The position numbers and the translations under genes were made by a program. The notes under the pieces are model-generated. The model saw only the letters and a list, made by a program, of their open reading frames with translations. It searched no databases and was not told where the DNA came from. Positions 1 through 5,271 of a stretch of 9,770 bases of DNA are shown here, piece after piece. This stretch comes from Clostridia bacterium (GTDB lineage Bacteria; Bacillota; Clostridia; Oscillospirales; CAG-272), in assembly GCA_017461825.1 (NCBI GenBank), contig JAFTXB010000152.1, positions 1 to 9,770 on the forward strand. The letters run 5' to 3'. How positions within the stretch are numbered: position 1 is the first letter of the stretch; each line of letters starts with the position of its first letter.

Positions 1-170
1 AAAAGCAGTATTTGAATAAACCAACGTGGGAATTAGTATTGACGCATGCTTTTCACGATTTCCACGATGAGAAATTGCGGTCAATTATTTGTGATTTTGA
101 GATCGATACCCTACTCAATTCAACACAAAATCCAAAATTGCTGGAAATAGTGGCTCAAAAAAAGTATTAA
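1..170 (+). CDS. 3' end of an unrecognised gene (5' truncated by window edge)
   Basis: An open frame enters from the left edge (codons in phase from base 3) and closes at TAA 168-170, giving the last 55 residues of a protein. It reads from KQYLNKPTWEL to EIVAQKKY. The piece is hydrophilic and probably helical, with a His/Asp-rich stretch (THAFHDFHDEK) near residues 14-24. I do not recognise the family. The reading is supported by the strong intrinsic terminator that starts nine bases after the stop. Base composition is clearly more AT-rich than in the housekeeping genes further right, as is the non-coding element next to it, so this could be accessory DNA, but the visible part is too short to decide. 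Confidence 0.6.
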   Translation, partial: KQYLNKPTWELVLTHAFHDFHDEKLRSIICDFEIDTLLNSTQNPKLLEIVAQKKY

Positions 171-178
171 GATTTTTT

Positions 179-228
179 CTCCGCACTTGAAAGAATTCTT
201 CGGAATTTCGTCAAGTGTGGAGTTTTTT
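179..228 (+). terminator. Intrinsic terminator of the truncated first gene
   Basis: Arms CTCCGCACTTGA (179-190) and TCAAGTGTGGAG (211-222) pair with one G-U. Inside, GAATTC/GAATTT stack onto a C(UUCG)G tetraloop, and six T follow at 223-228. The T tract is on the right side only, so it acts on plus-strand transcripts. Confidence 0.9.
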
Positions 229-261
229 ACGAATACAAGCCCAGTCGCAAAAATCCGTAAA

Positions 262-334
262 TTCTCAAAGTAAATGCAACAGTAGCAAAGGCCTTGCATT
301 TACTTTGAGAAATCGGTTGCGTTTAATATGAGAA
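262..334. repeat. Left cluster of three 19-bp repeats
   Basis: Copies at 262-280 (plus), 293-311 (minus) and 316-334 (minus, diverged: GTTGCGTTTAATATGAGAA). The first two share an 18-bp perfect inverted match (262-279 with 294-311) around a 14-base loop and would form a stable hairpin. Confidence 0.85.
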
Positions 335-377
335 AAGGCGAAAAGAATGCTAACTAACACTCTTTTTCGCCCTTTTT
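333..377. terminator. Two-way intrinsic terminator inside the repeat element
   Basis: Stem GGCGAAAAGAATG (337-349) pairs with 358-371 (ending TTTTTCGCC) with a one-base bulge and one mismatch. It has AAAA on its left (333-336) and CTTTTT on its right (372-377), so it can stop transcripts from either side. Confidence 0.7.
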
Positions 378-417
378 ATGATATTTTTTGTATAGCTAAA
401 AAGCCTGAAAAGATAAT

Positions 418-459
418 TTCTCAGACTAAGTGCAACTGTGGTTGCATTTACTTTGATAA
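418..459. repeat. Middle inverted pair of the 19-bp repeat
   Basis: Plus copy 418-436 (TTCTCAGACTAAGTGCAAC) and minus copy 441-459 (GTTGCATTTACTTTGATAA) are separated by TGTG and would form a hairpin. Confidence 0.8.
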
Positions 460-478
460 GAAAATGACGTGCAATTTT

Positions 479-635
479 AGCTCGCCACCCTTGACAACCC
501 CTCAAAATATGCTTTGGGAAAGTCACCGAAGGCGAGGAACTCAGAAATATAAATATAACTTTAATTTCGCCTTCGTCACTCTATTATAGCATATTTTGAG
601 AATTTGTCAAGGGCAAGTCGCCGTTGGCGATGGCT
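479..635. repeat. Large imperfect palindrome
   Basis: Left arm 488-513 (CCCTTGACAACCCCTCAAAA then TATGCT) matches the reverse complement of 588-613 at about 23 of 26 bases. The match extends outward (AGCTCGCCA 479-487 against 625-635), with about 11 extra bases in the right arm. It extends inward through CGAAGGCGA/TCGCCTTCG near 527-535 and 566-574. Confidence 0.75.
583..610 (-). promoter_or_regulatory. Leftward sigma-A promoter in the repeat element
   Basis: On the minus strand TTGACA (605-610), a 16-bp spacer and TATAAT (583-588), preceded by TGC. Both hexamers are perfect consensus. The matching left arm of the palindrome keeps TTGACA (491-496) but has no -10. Confidence 0.7.
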
Positions 636-680
636 CATACCGTACCATGATCCTCCGGCTCAGAATCTTGAAATATAGAT

Positions 681-761
681 TTCTCATACTAAATGCAACT
701 ATAAAACCCTTCTTAGACTAAATGCAACAACTAAGTTGTATTGTTGCATTTACTTTGAGAA
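681..761. repeat. Right cluster of three 19-bp repeats
   Basis: Copies at 681-699 (plus), 710-728 (plus) and 743-761 (minus), the mirror image of the left cluster. The outer copy is identical to the reverse complement of 262-280. Confidence 0.85.
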
Positions 762-803
762 TTTACTTTTTTGCAAAAACAAGAAAAAATTTTGCAAAAA
801 CAC

Positions 804-832
804 TTGCAAAAAGGGAAAAAGTATGGTATAAT
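804..832 (+). promoter_or_regulatory. rplS promoter
   Basis: TTGCAA (804-809), 17-bp spacer, TATAAT (827-832) with an extended -10 (TGG). A-rich DNA (775-800) lies upstream. Start of transcription is expected near 839. Confidence 0.85.
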
Positions 833-838
833 ACCCCT

Positions 839-904
839 GTTGCGCTGAGCGCACAGAATTTTAGGGCGGTCCGCTGCATGCTCGCATGAACGTCCGGTAT
901 TTAT
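839..904 (+). promoter_or_regulatory. Probable L19 leader (autoregulatory 5' UTR of rplS)
   Basis: The roughly 75-base untranslated leader is GC-rich and structured. It has hairpin TGCGC-TGA-GCGCA at 841-853, GCGG-T-CCGC at 866-874, and CATG-CTCG-CATG at 877-888 enclosed by CCG (871-873) and CGG (895-897). Firmicutes rplS genes are known to carry an L19 leader structure thought to bind L19 and repress translation. Position and stem-loop content fit, but assignment needs a covariance-model match. Confidence 0.5.
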
Positions 905-918
905 AGGAGGGCTCAAAA

Positions 919-1260
919 ATGAATTTGATTGAGGCTTTTACAAACGAGCAATTGAAGGCGGAGCTGCCCGTAGTCCGCATCGGTGACACCATTCGTGTGC
1001 ACAACCGTATCAAAGAGGGCAACAGAGAGAGAATCCAGATGTTTGAGGGAACCGTTATTGCAAAGCATGGCGGCGGAATCTCCGAGACCTTTACCGTAAG
1101 ACGCGTTTCCTACGGTGTAGGCGTTGAGAAGACCTTCCCCATTCATTCTCCCAACGTGGTCAAGGTAGACATCATCCGCGTCGGTAAGGTAAGACGTGCA
1201 AAGCTGTACTACCTGCGTGACAGAGTCGGTAAGGCTTCCAAGGTTAAGGAGCAGATCTGA
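919..1260 (+). CDS. rplS: 50S ribosomal protein L19
   Basis: A 113-residue protein, the usual length for L19, which sits at the 30S-50S interface of the ribosome. Family features are plain: MNLIEAFTNEQLK at the start, RIGDTIRVHNRIKEGNRERIQ (roughly residues 21-41), FEGTVIAKHGGGISETFTVR (43-62) with the GVG-EKTFP loop, and the basic tail VGKVRRAKLYYLRDRVGKA. AGGAGG at 905-910 lies eight bases before the ATG and fixes the start. It is a single-gene unit with its own strong promoter, structured leader and terminator. In many bacteria rplS follows rpsP-rimM-trmD; here none of these precede it, so it stands alone. Confidence 0.98.
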   Translation: MNLIEAFTNEQLKAELPVVRIGDTIRVHNRIKEGNRERIQMFEGTVIAKHGGGISETFTVRRVSYGVGVEKTFPIHSPNVVKVDIIRVGKVRRAKLYYLRDRVGKASKVKEQI

Positions 1261-1273
1261 TTCGGCCTCCACT

Positions 1274-1307
1274 AAAAAAGCACCTGTCCAAGAGGCAGGT
1301 GCTTTTT
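1274..1307. terminator. Two-way terminator between rplS and glycerate kinase
   Basis: AAAAAGCACCTG (1275-1286) pairs with CAGGTGCTTTTT (1296-1307). A-tract on the left and T-tract on the right let it serve rplS on the plus strand and the minus-strand gene ending at 1311. Confidence 0.93.
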
Positions 1308-1310
1308 ACG

Positions 1311-2444
1311 TCAAAAAATTGTTTTTGCAAAACGTTGTGCCAGCTGTTCCAGATAACGTCCTGCGTTTTGCATCGAATCCTCGGGGGATTGCGCCAAATC
1401 GCCGATGGCAAAAATGTCGCGCACCCCCATCGATCTCAATACCTCAATATCGTCTCCGATACAGCCGACAAAGCAGTATACGGGGACGTTTTGTTTTCCT
1501 GCATAGCTTGCCACGCCGCTGATCGCCTTGCCAAACAGACTTTGGCGGTCGATCTTACCCTCGCCCGTGATGACGAGATCGGCTCCGCAAAGCAGATCCG
1601 AAAAATGCAGGGTATCAAGCACTGCTTCGATGCCCGATTGGATCTTCGCATTGGCAAACGCCAACAGAGGTGCCGACAGTCCGCCTCCCGCGCCGCACCC
1701 CTTAATTGCGGCAACGTCCTTGCCCGAGAGGGCAGAGAGGAGAGATGCGTAATGTGACATGCCGCGCTCGATGGCGTCAAGCTCGGCGTCGGTTGCGCCC
1801 TTTTGCCGACCGTAAACGTAGGTTGCGCCCTCCTGTCCCAAAAGCGGATTTTTGACATCGGTTGCGATCAAAAACTCGCACTCGGAGAGCAGGGAAGAAA
1901 GCCCCGAGAGGTCGATCGACGCGATTCTTTCAAGCGTCAGCCCCGTGGGGACGAAGGTGTTTCCGTCCGTATCATAAAATCTTCCGCCAAGCGCCGAAAG
2001 CATCCCCGCGCCGCCGTCGTTCGTCGCACTTCCGCCAACCGTTAAAATGCATTTTTTGTATCCGCTTTGAAGCGCGTGTAAAATCAGCTCGCCAACGCCA
2101 TAGGTGGTCGTCAACCCCGCACTGCGCAGGACTTCGGGAATCAGCGTCAGCCCTGCGGCAGAAGCCATTTCGATAATTGCTGTATCCTCAAGCTGCCCAT
2201 ATTCTGCATGAAGTGGTGTAAAGCGAGGTCCTTTTACTTGGCAGCGTGTTCTTTTTTCGGGAGACACTAATGTGTCAAGCGTTCCTTCGCCACCATCGGC
2301 AATCGGAACGCAAACAATGTCTGCTGTGATGCTTTTATCAAGACCGTGCAACAGTCCTGCGCGGATCGCTTGGGCGGCATCCTTTGCCGAGATGCTACCT
2401 TTAAACGAGTCGGGGGCAATCACTATTTTTTTATGTTGTTGCAT
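1311..2444 (-). CDS. glxK: Glycerate kinase (GlxK/GarK family)
   Basis: A 377-residue cytoplasmic enzyme of the glycerate 2-kinase family, which phosphorylates D-glycerate with ATP and feeds it into lower glycolysis. Family motifs are in order: IAPDSFKGS-SA (residues 9-20), PIADGGEGT (47-55), GGSATNDGG (137-145), ATDVKNPLLG (194-203), CGAGGGLSAPL (250-260) and VITGEGKIDRQS (291-302). Length is typical (about 380). An ATG two codons upstream (2450) lies only one base after GGAGG, whereas the ATG at 2444 lies seven bases after it, so the second is the better start. It is a single-gene unit, divergent from the SLH protein gene and convergent with rplS. No neighbouring glycerate or glyoxylate genes are visible, so the source of glycerate is unclear. 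Confidence 0.95.
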   Translation of the reverse strand: MQQHKKIVIAPDSFKGSISAKDAAQAIRAGLLHGLDKSITADIVCVPIADGGEGTLDTLVSPEKRTRCQVKGPRFTPLHAEYGQLEDTAIIEMASAAGLTLIPEVLRSAGLTTTYGVGELILHALQSGYKKCILTVGGSATNDGGAGMLSALGGRFYDTDGNTFVPTGLTLERIASIDLSGLSSLLSECEFLIATDVKNPLLGQEGATYVYGRQKGATDAELDAIERGMSHYASLLSALSGKDVAAIKGCGAGGGLSAPLLAFANAKIQSGIEAVLDTLHFSDLLCGADLVITGEGKIDRQSLFGKAISGVASYAGKQNVPVYCFVGCIGDDIEVLRSMGVRDIFAIGDLAQSPEDSMQNAGRYLEQLAQRFAKTIF

Positions 2445-2475
2445 ATCCATACCTCCGTTTTTCTGTTCTTTTCAT

Positions 2476-2504
2476 ATTTTACCACATTTGTTCTAAAAAA
2501 GCAA
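2476..2504 (-). promoter_or_regulatory. Glycerate kinase promoter
   Basis: Minus strand TTGCTT (2499-2504), 17-bp spacer, TAAAAT (2476-2481) with extended TGG. Transcription should start near 2470, giving a leader of about 25 bases. Confidence 0.7.
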
Positions 2505-2523
2505 GCCTTAAAAGTCTGGTTTC

Positions 2524-2552
2524 GCATATTATTCTTTTGGCACGCATATAGT
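2524..2552 (+). promoter_or_regulatory. Possible sigma-E-like promoter of the SLH protein gene
   Basis: No good sigma-A promoter is visible before this gene. GCATATT (2524-2530), 14 bases, CATATAGT (2545-2552) resembles the sporulation sigma-E pattern (KMATATT, 14-15 bases, CATACAHT) with two -10 mismatches. This is suggestive only. Confidence 0.25.
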
Positions 2553-2588
2553 GAATCACGAAGAATTGATGGAAAGGCGGTCAAAACA

Positions 2589-3896
2589 ATGAAAAAACTG
2601 GGACTTAAGTGCGGAGCGGTCGCACTAATGGGGGCAATGTGCCTCACTGTGGGGAGCGTTGTGTGCGTGGCGGACAGCAGTAGCGAGATTCCCGTGGTAT
2701 CCTATGGCTTAAATGTCCTGTCAGCGGCAACCGATATGGCTGTGTCTGCCCCCATTGGCAACGACGCGGTATTTTCCGCCGATGCGTTTGCGCGTGCGCT
2801 CAATCTTTCAAAGATCGATTATATCACTGTAAAGTCACTTCCCGTAGCGGCAGAGGGGGAATTGCTTTTGGGTTCGAGCCGTGTTGCGGCAGGGCAGGTG
2901 ATATCGGGGGAGAATCTTTCATACATGACATTTCACGCGGCGGATGAGGAGATCACCCATGCATCATTTACCTTTGCGGCAAACGGATCGGCTACAACCA
3001 TGGTCTGCAATATCTATCTTTTGACCGAAACCAACTATACCCCCACTGTCAGTATGGCGTCGGGGCTTTCGCTCAATGTATCCACACATAAGGATATCGA
3101 GGCACACGGTACGCTCTCGGGGTATGATCCCGATGGAGACGGATTGATTTATGAGATCGTTTCCTATCCCGAAAACGGTTCTGTACGGCTTACCGATCAA
3201 ACACTCGGCACTTACGTGTATACCCCAGCCAATGGCTACGTTGGAAGTGATGCTTTTTCCTATGTTGTGCGCGATAAATACGGCAATTACAGCGCTGCCG
3301 CAACCGTAAATATGAAGGTGACAGTTTCGGGTACCTCGGTGACCTATGTGGACATGGGGGATTCTGCCGCCTATAACGCTGCCCTAACGCTCACCGAGGT
3401 GGGGGTGATGAGCGGAAAACAGGTGGGAAATCAGTACTATTTCTATCCCGAGGAAACCGTCAATCGCGCCGAGTTTTTGGTGATGGCAATGCATGCGGCG
3501 GGAATTGACGAAGTACCCGATTGCGAAGCCACTGTGTTTGCCGACGATGCCGACATTCCCGAAAGCATGAAGGGTTATGTTGCGGCGGCTTATGAGATGA
3601 AGTATATCAGCGGTAGTCTTGAGGACGGCAAGCTGTGTTTCCTGCCGAATGAACAGATCACTCGCGCGCAGGCGGCGGTGATCCTTTCCAACATCGTTGG
3701 GCTTTGTGATGTGCCGGTAACCCCTACCTTTGCCGACGGAAGTGACATTCCGGTATGGGCAACCGAGGCGATCTATTCACTCAACGCCGCAGGCATCATG
3801 AACAGCCAACAGGGGTATATTACCCCCACATCCCGCCTTACACGCGCCCAGACTGCACAAATGCTCGCCGCCGCAATGGAATATGTGAAGCAGTAA
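2589..3896 (+). CDS. Secreted cell-wall protein: cadherin/Ig-like domain plus three SLH domains
   Basis: A 435-residue exported protein. Residues 1-28 form a signal peptide (MKK start, hydrophobic VALMGAMCLTVGSVVC, likely cut after CVA). Residues about 60-145 are a mostly beta region I do not recognise. Residues about 150-245 match the bacterial cadherin/Ig-like type (DPDGDGLIYEI, GTYVYTPANGYVGSDAFSYVVRD). Three S-layer homology domains follow at about 252-305, 313-371 and 378-433, with partly degenerate versions of the usual motifs (NRAEF, TRAQAAVIL, TRAQTAQML). SLH triplets anchor proteins to pyruvylated secondary wall polymers, so this is probably a surface protein. The frame is open upstream to 2346, but AAAGGCGGT at 2573-2581 and the signal peptide place the start at 2589. 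What it binds or does beyond wall attachment is unknown. Confidence 0.9.
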   Translation: MKKLGLKCGAVALMGAMCLTVGSVVCVADSSSEIPVVSYGLNVLSAATDMAVSAPIGNDAVFSADAFARALNLSKIDYITVKSLPVAAEGELLLGSSRVAAGQVISGENLSYMTFHAADEEITHASFTFAANGSATTMVCNIYLLTETNYTPTVSMASGLSLNVSTHKDIEAHGTLSGYDPDGDGLIYEIVSYPENGSVRLTDQTLGTYVYTPANGYVGSDAFSYVVRDKYGNYSAAATVNMKVTVSGTSVTYVDMGDSAAYNAALTLTEVGVMSGKQVGNQYYFYPEETVNRAEFLVMAMHAAGIDEVPDCEATVFADDADIPESMKGYVAAAYEMKYISGSLEDGKLCFLPNEQITRAQAAVILSNIVGLCDVPVTPTFADGSDIPVWATEAIYSLNAAGIMNSQQGYITPTSRLTRAQTAQMLAAAMEYVKQ

Positions 3897-3908
3897 GGGG
3901 ATGCGTTT

Positions 3909-3940
3909 TTTGGGAACCTTTTTGAAAAAAGGTTCCCAAA
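3909..3940. repeat. Long perfect hairpin without T-tract (REP-like)
   Basis: TTTGGGAACCTTTTT (3909-3923) and its exact complement (3926-3940) form a 14-15 bp stem with almost no loop, just after the SLH gene stop. The next bases are CCCTCCC, so it lacks the T-run of a standard terminator. I recall similar GGGAACC-(T/A)-GGTTCCC hairpins recurring in clostridial genomes, which suggests a dispersed repeat. Confidence 0.6.
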
Positions 3941-3966
3941 CCCTCCCAAAACTTCACAGCATTACA

Positions 3967-4004
3967 AAAAGGAGAAAGCCTGTCAAAGAGGTCTTTCTCC
4001 TTTT
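3967..4004. terminator. Two-way terminator between the SLH protein gene and ddh
   Basis: AAAAGGAGAAAG (3967-3978) pairs with CTTTCTCCTTTT (3993-4004), with a further CC/GG pairing inside. A's on one side and T's on the other serve both convergent genes. Confidence 0.85.
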
Positions 4005-4016
4005 CGTATATTCAAA

Positions 4017-5003
4017 TCACAGCAGCGTGCCGATCAATTCGTTATAGGACTTGGGTGAGAGGTAGGCGGGCGGAACGTCAAACACCGTTTTGCAACCAAC
4101 CGCGCCCTCGGTGTAAAGGCGGTGCGCCGCGCGTGCGTATGCAACGATCACAGACGCGGTGAATTCGGGGTTGGAGTCAAGCTTGAGGCTATATTCAATG
4201 ACGTGGTTGTGCTCAAGGTCAGCACCCGTCTTTCCCGTGCGGATCACAAATCCGCCGTGGGGAATTCCCGCGTGGTCGCGCTTCAACTCTTCCAGCGAGA
4301 TAAAATGCACCGTCGTGTCGTAGTCGGCAAAATAGTTGGGCATTTCAACGATCTCTTTTTCAATGCGCGCCTTGTCAGCACCCTCGGCGGCAACCACAAA
4401 GCATTCACGCAGATGCTTTTCACGGGTGGTGAGGGTAGGGCAGGAGCCGCTGCGAACGGCATCGAGCGCCGCTTCTACGGGAATGGTGTACTGCTTGGCA
4501 TCGACAACGCCTTCAATGCGGCGAATGGCATCCGAGTGCCCTTGGCTCACACCCTTGCCCCAAAAGGTGTAGTCCTTGCCGTCGGGCAGGATCGAGGAGG
4601 CATAGAGGCGGTTGAGCGAGAACATTCCGGGATCCCAGCCCACCGAAATCATGGCAACCTTGCCGCCTGCTTTTGCCGCTGCGTCAACATTTGCGAAATG
4701 CGCGGGGATCTTTGCGTGCGTGTCAAAGCTGTCGACCACGCAAAATTGCTTTGCAAGCGCAGGCGTTTGCGTGGGGAGATCGGTGGCACTTCCGCCGCAG
4801 AGGATCATCACGTCGATCTTTTCGGTAAACTTTTCCACGTCACTCACGTGACAAACGGGAACGTTGGGCGTGCCGATGGTGAGTGTGGAGGGATCGCGGC
4901 GCGTAAATACCGCAACAAGCTCCATGTCGGGGTTCTGACGGATGGCGTTTTCAATGCCGCGACCGAGATTCCCGTAGCCAAAAATACCGATTCTGATCTT
5001 CAT
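4017..5003 (-). CDS. ddh: meso-Diaminopimelate D-dehydrogenase
   Basis: A 328-residue NADPH-dependent enzyme that makes meso-2,6-diaminopimelate directly from tetrahydrodipicolinate and ammonia, the one-step branch of lysine and peptidoglycan precursor synthesis. The N-terminus is a Rossmann fold with GYGNLGRG (residues 9-16). CGGSATD (69-75), VDSFDTH (90-96), SVGWDPGMFSLNR (120-132), WGKGVSQGHSDAIRRI (148-163), MPNYFADYDTTVHFI and HGGFVIRTG follow the family. D124 and W148 fit substrate-site positions known from Corynebacterium glutamicum Ddh. Length is typical (about 326). The frame continues upstream to 5165, but the family N-terminus MKIRIGIFGYGN sets the start at 5003. The Shine-Dalgarno is weak (AAGG about 11 bases upstream). 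It is a single-gene unit, and no other lysine genes are in the window. Confidence 0.96.
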   Translation of the reverse strand: MKIRIGIFGYGNLGRGIENAIRQNPDMELVAVFTRRDPSTLTIGTPNVPVCHVSDVEKFTEKIDVMILCGGSATDLPTQTPALAKQFCVVDSFDTHAKIPAHFANVDAAAKAGGKVAMISVGWDPGMFSLNRLYASSILPDGKDYTFWGKGVSQGHSDAIRRIEGVVDAKQYTIPVEAALDAVRSGSCPTLTTREKHLRECFVVAAEGADKARIEKEIVEMPNYFADYDTTVHFISLEELKRDHAGIPHGGFVIRTGKTGADLEHNHVIEYSLKLDSNPEFTASVIVAYARAAHRLYTEGAVGCKTVFDVPPAYLSPKSYNELIGTLL

Positions 5004-5066
5004 AGGGTGACTACCTTGCCTTTCCTGATGAGGTGCCTTGTCGGCACTCTCAAAAATAACGCACAT

Positions 5067-5095
5067 ATTATAGCACAAATTTACGTGCTTTGCAA
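5067..5095 (-). promoter_or_regulatory. ddh promoter
   Basis: Minus strand TTGCAA (5090-5095), 17-bp spacer, TATAAT (5067-5072) with extended TGC. RNA would start near 5060, leaving a 5' leader of about 57 bases that contains a small GTGCC/GGCAC hairpin (about 5033-5046). Confidence 0.85.
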
Positions 5096-5140
5096 GCTTT
5101 TTGTGAAAGAAAATGGTGTGGTTTTTGAAAAAAGAATATA

Positions 5141-5164
5141 TGAAAAGCAAATTGTTGCTTTTCA
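5141..5164. promoter_or_regulatory. Perfect dyad between divergent promoters (candidate operator)
   Basis: TGAAAAGCAA (5141-5150), ATTG, TTGCTTTTCA (5155-5164) is a perfect 10-bp inverted repeat. It lies 45 bp upstream of the ddh -35 and 37 bp upstream of the -35 of the rightward gene. It has no adjoining T-run, so an operator is more likely than a terminator. Confidence 0.4.
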
Positions 5165-5201
5165 AAATATCAGCGTGTCTTTTCTTTGTTATTGTGCCGT
5201 A

Positions 5202-5230
5202 TTGACAGGGACGGAAAAATATGCTATACT
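5202..5230 (+). promoter_or_regulatory. Promoter of the membrane protein gene
   Basis: TTGACA (5202-5207), 17-bp spacer, TATACT (5225-5230) with extended TGC. RNA start is expected near 5237. Confidence 0.8.
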
Positions 5231-5271
5231 ATCATTGAAGCAGAGGGGGAATGGAGGGGCTTTGTCGTATT

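Larger units (their letters stand above)
333..576 (-). ncRNA. Candidate leftward small RNA of about 240 nt (predicted)
   Basis: A minus-strand promoter (-35 at 605-610, -10 at 583-588) would start RNA near 576, and the two-way terminator at 333-377 would end it. The predicted transcript has no sizeable open reading frame. It carries one arm of the central palindrome, a CGAAGGCGA/TCGCCTTCG hairpin and one inverted pair of the 19-bp repeat (418-459). It is inferred only from the signals; no known RNA family was recognised. Confidence 0.35.
257..766. mobile_element. MITE-like non-coding element with 24-bp perfect inverted ends
   Basis: About 510 bases with no credible protein gene. Bases 257-280 and 743-766 are perfect inverted copies (24 bp). 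Inside are eight copies of a 19-bp unit, type TTCTCAAAGTAAATGCAAC. Plus-orientation copies are at 262-280, 418-436, 681-699 and 710-728; minus-orientation copies are at 293-311, 316-334, 441-459 and 743-761. Read inward from each end the order is the same (outer copy, then two copies flipped), so the ends are mirror images. A palindrome with a leftward promoter sits in the middle. Multiple short subterminal repeats are known at ends of IS21-like and Mu-like elements; descent from such an element is inference. I found no convincing target-site duplication. It could instead be a cluster of regulator-binding sites. Confidence 0.5.

Noticed and set aside
347..589. 80-codon plus-strand reading frame in the repeat element
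   Set aside because: It runs through a terminator hairpin, two 19-bp repeats and a palindrome, has no ribosome-binding site and encodes no recognisable protein; chance frame.
262..761. CRISPR-like array
   Set aside because: The repeats face both ways, spacing is irregular (4 to over 200 bases) and mirror-symmetric, and no cas gene is present.
247..779. GCAAAAA on both sides as a target-site duplication
   Set aside because: The copies (247-253 and 773-779) lie at unequal distances from the inverted ends in A-rich DNA; coincidence is likely.
913..1272. Minus-strand frame over rplS
   Set aside because: Shadow of rplS; it begins at the rplS terminator side and has no start signals.
2346..2588. 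N-terminal extension of the SLH protein
   Set aside because: It overlaps the glycerate kinase start and promoter; the signal peptide and Shine-Dalgarno place the true start at 2589.
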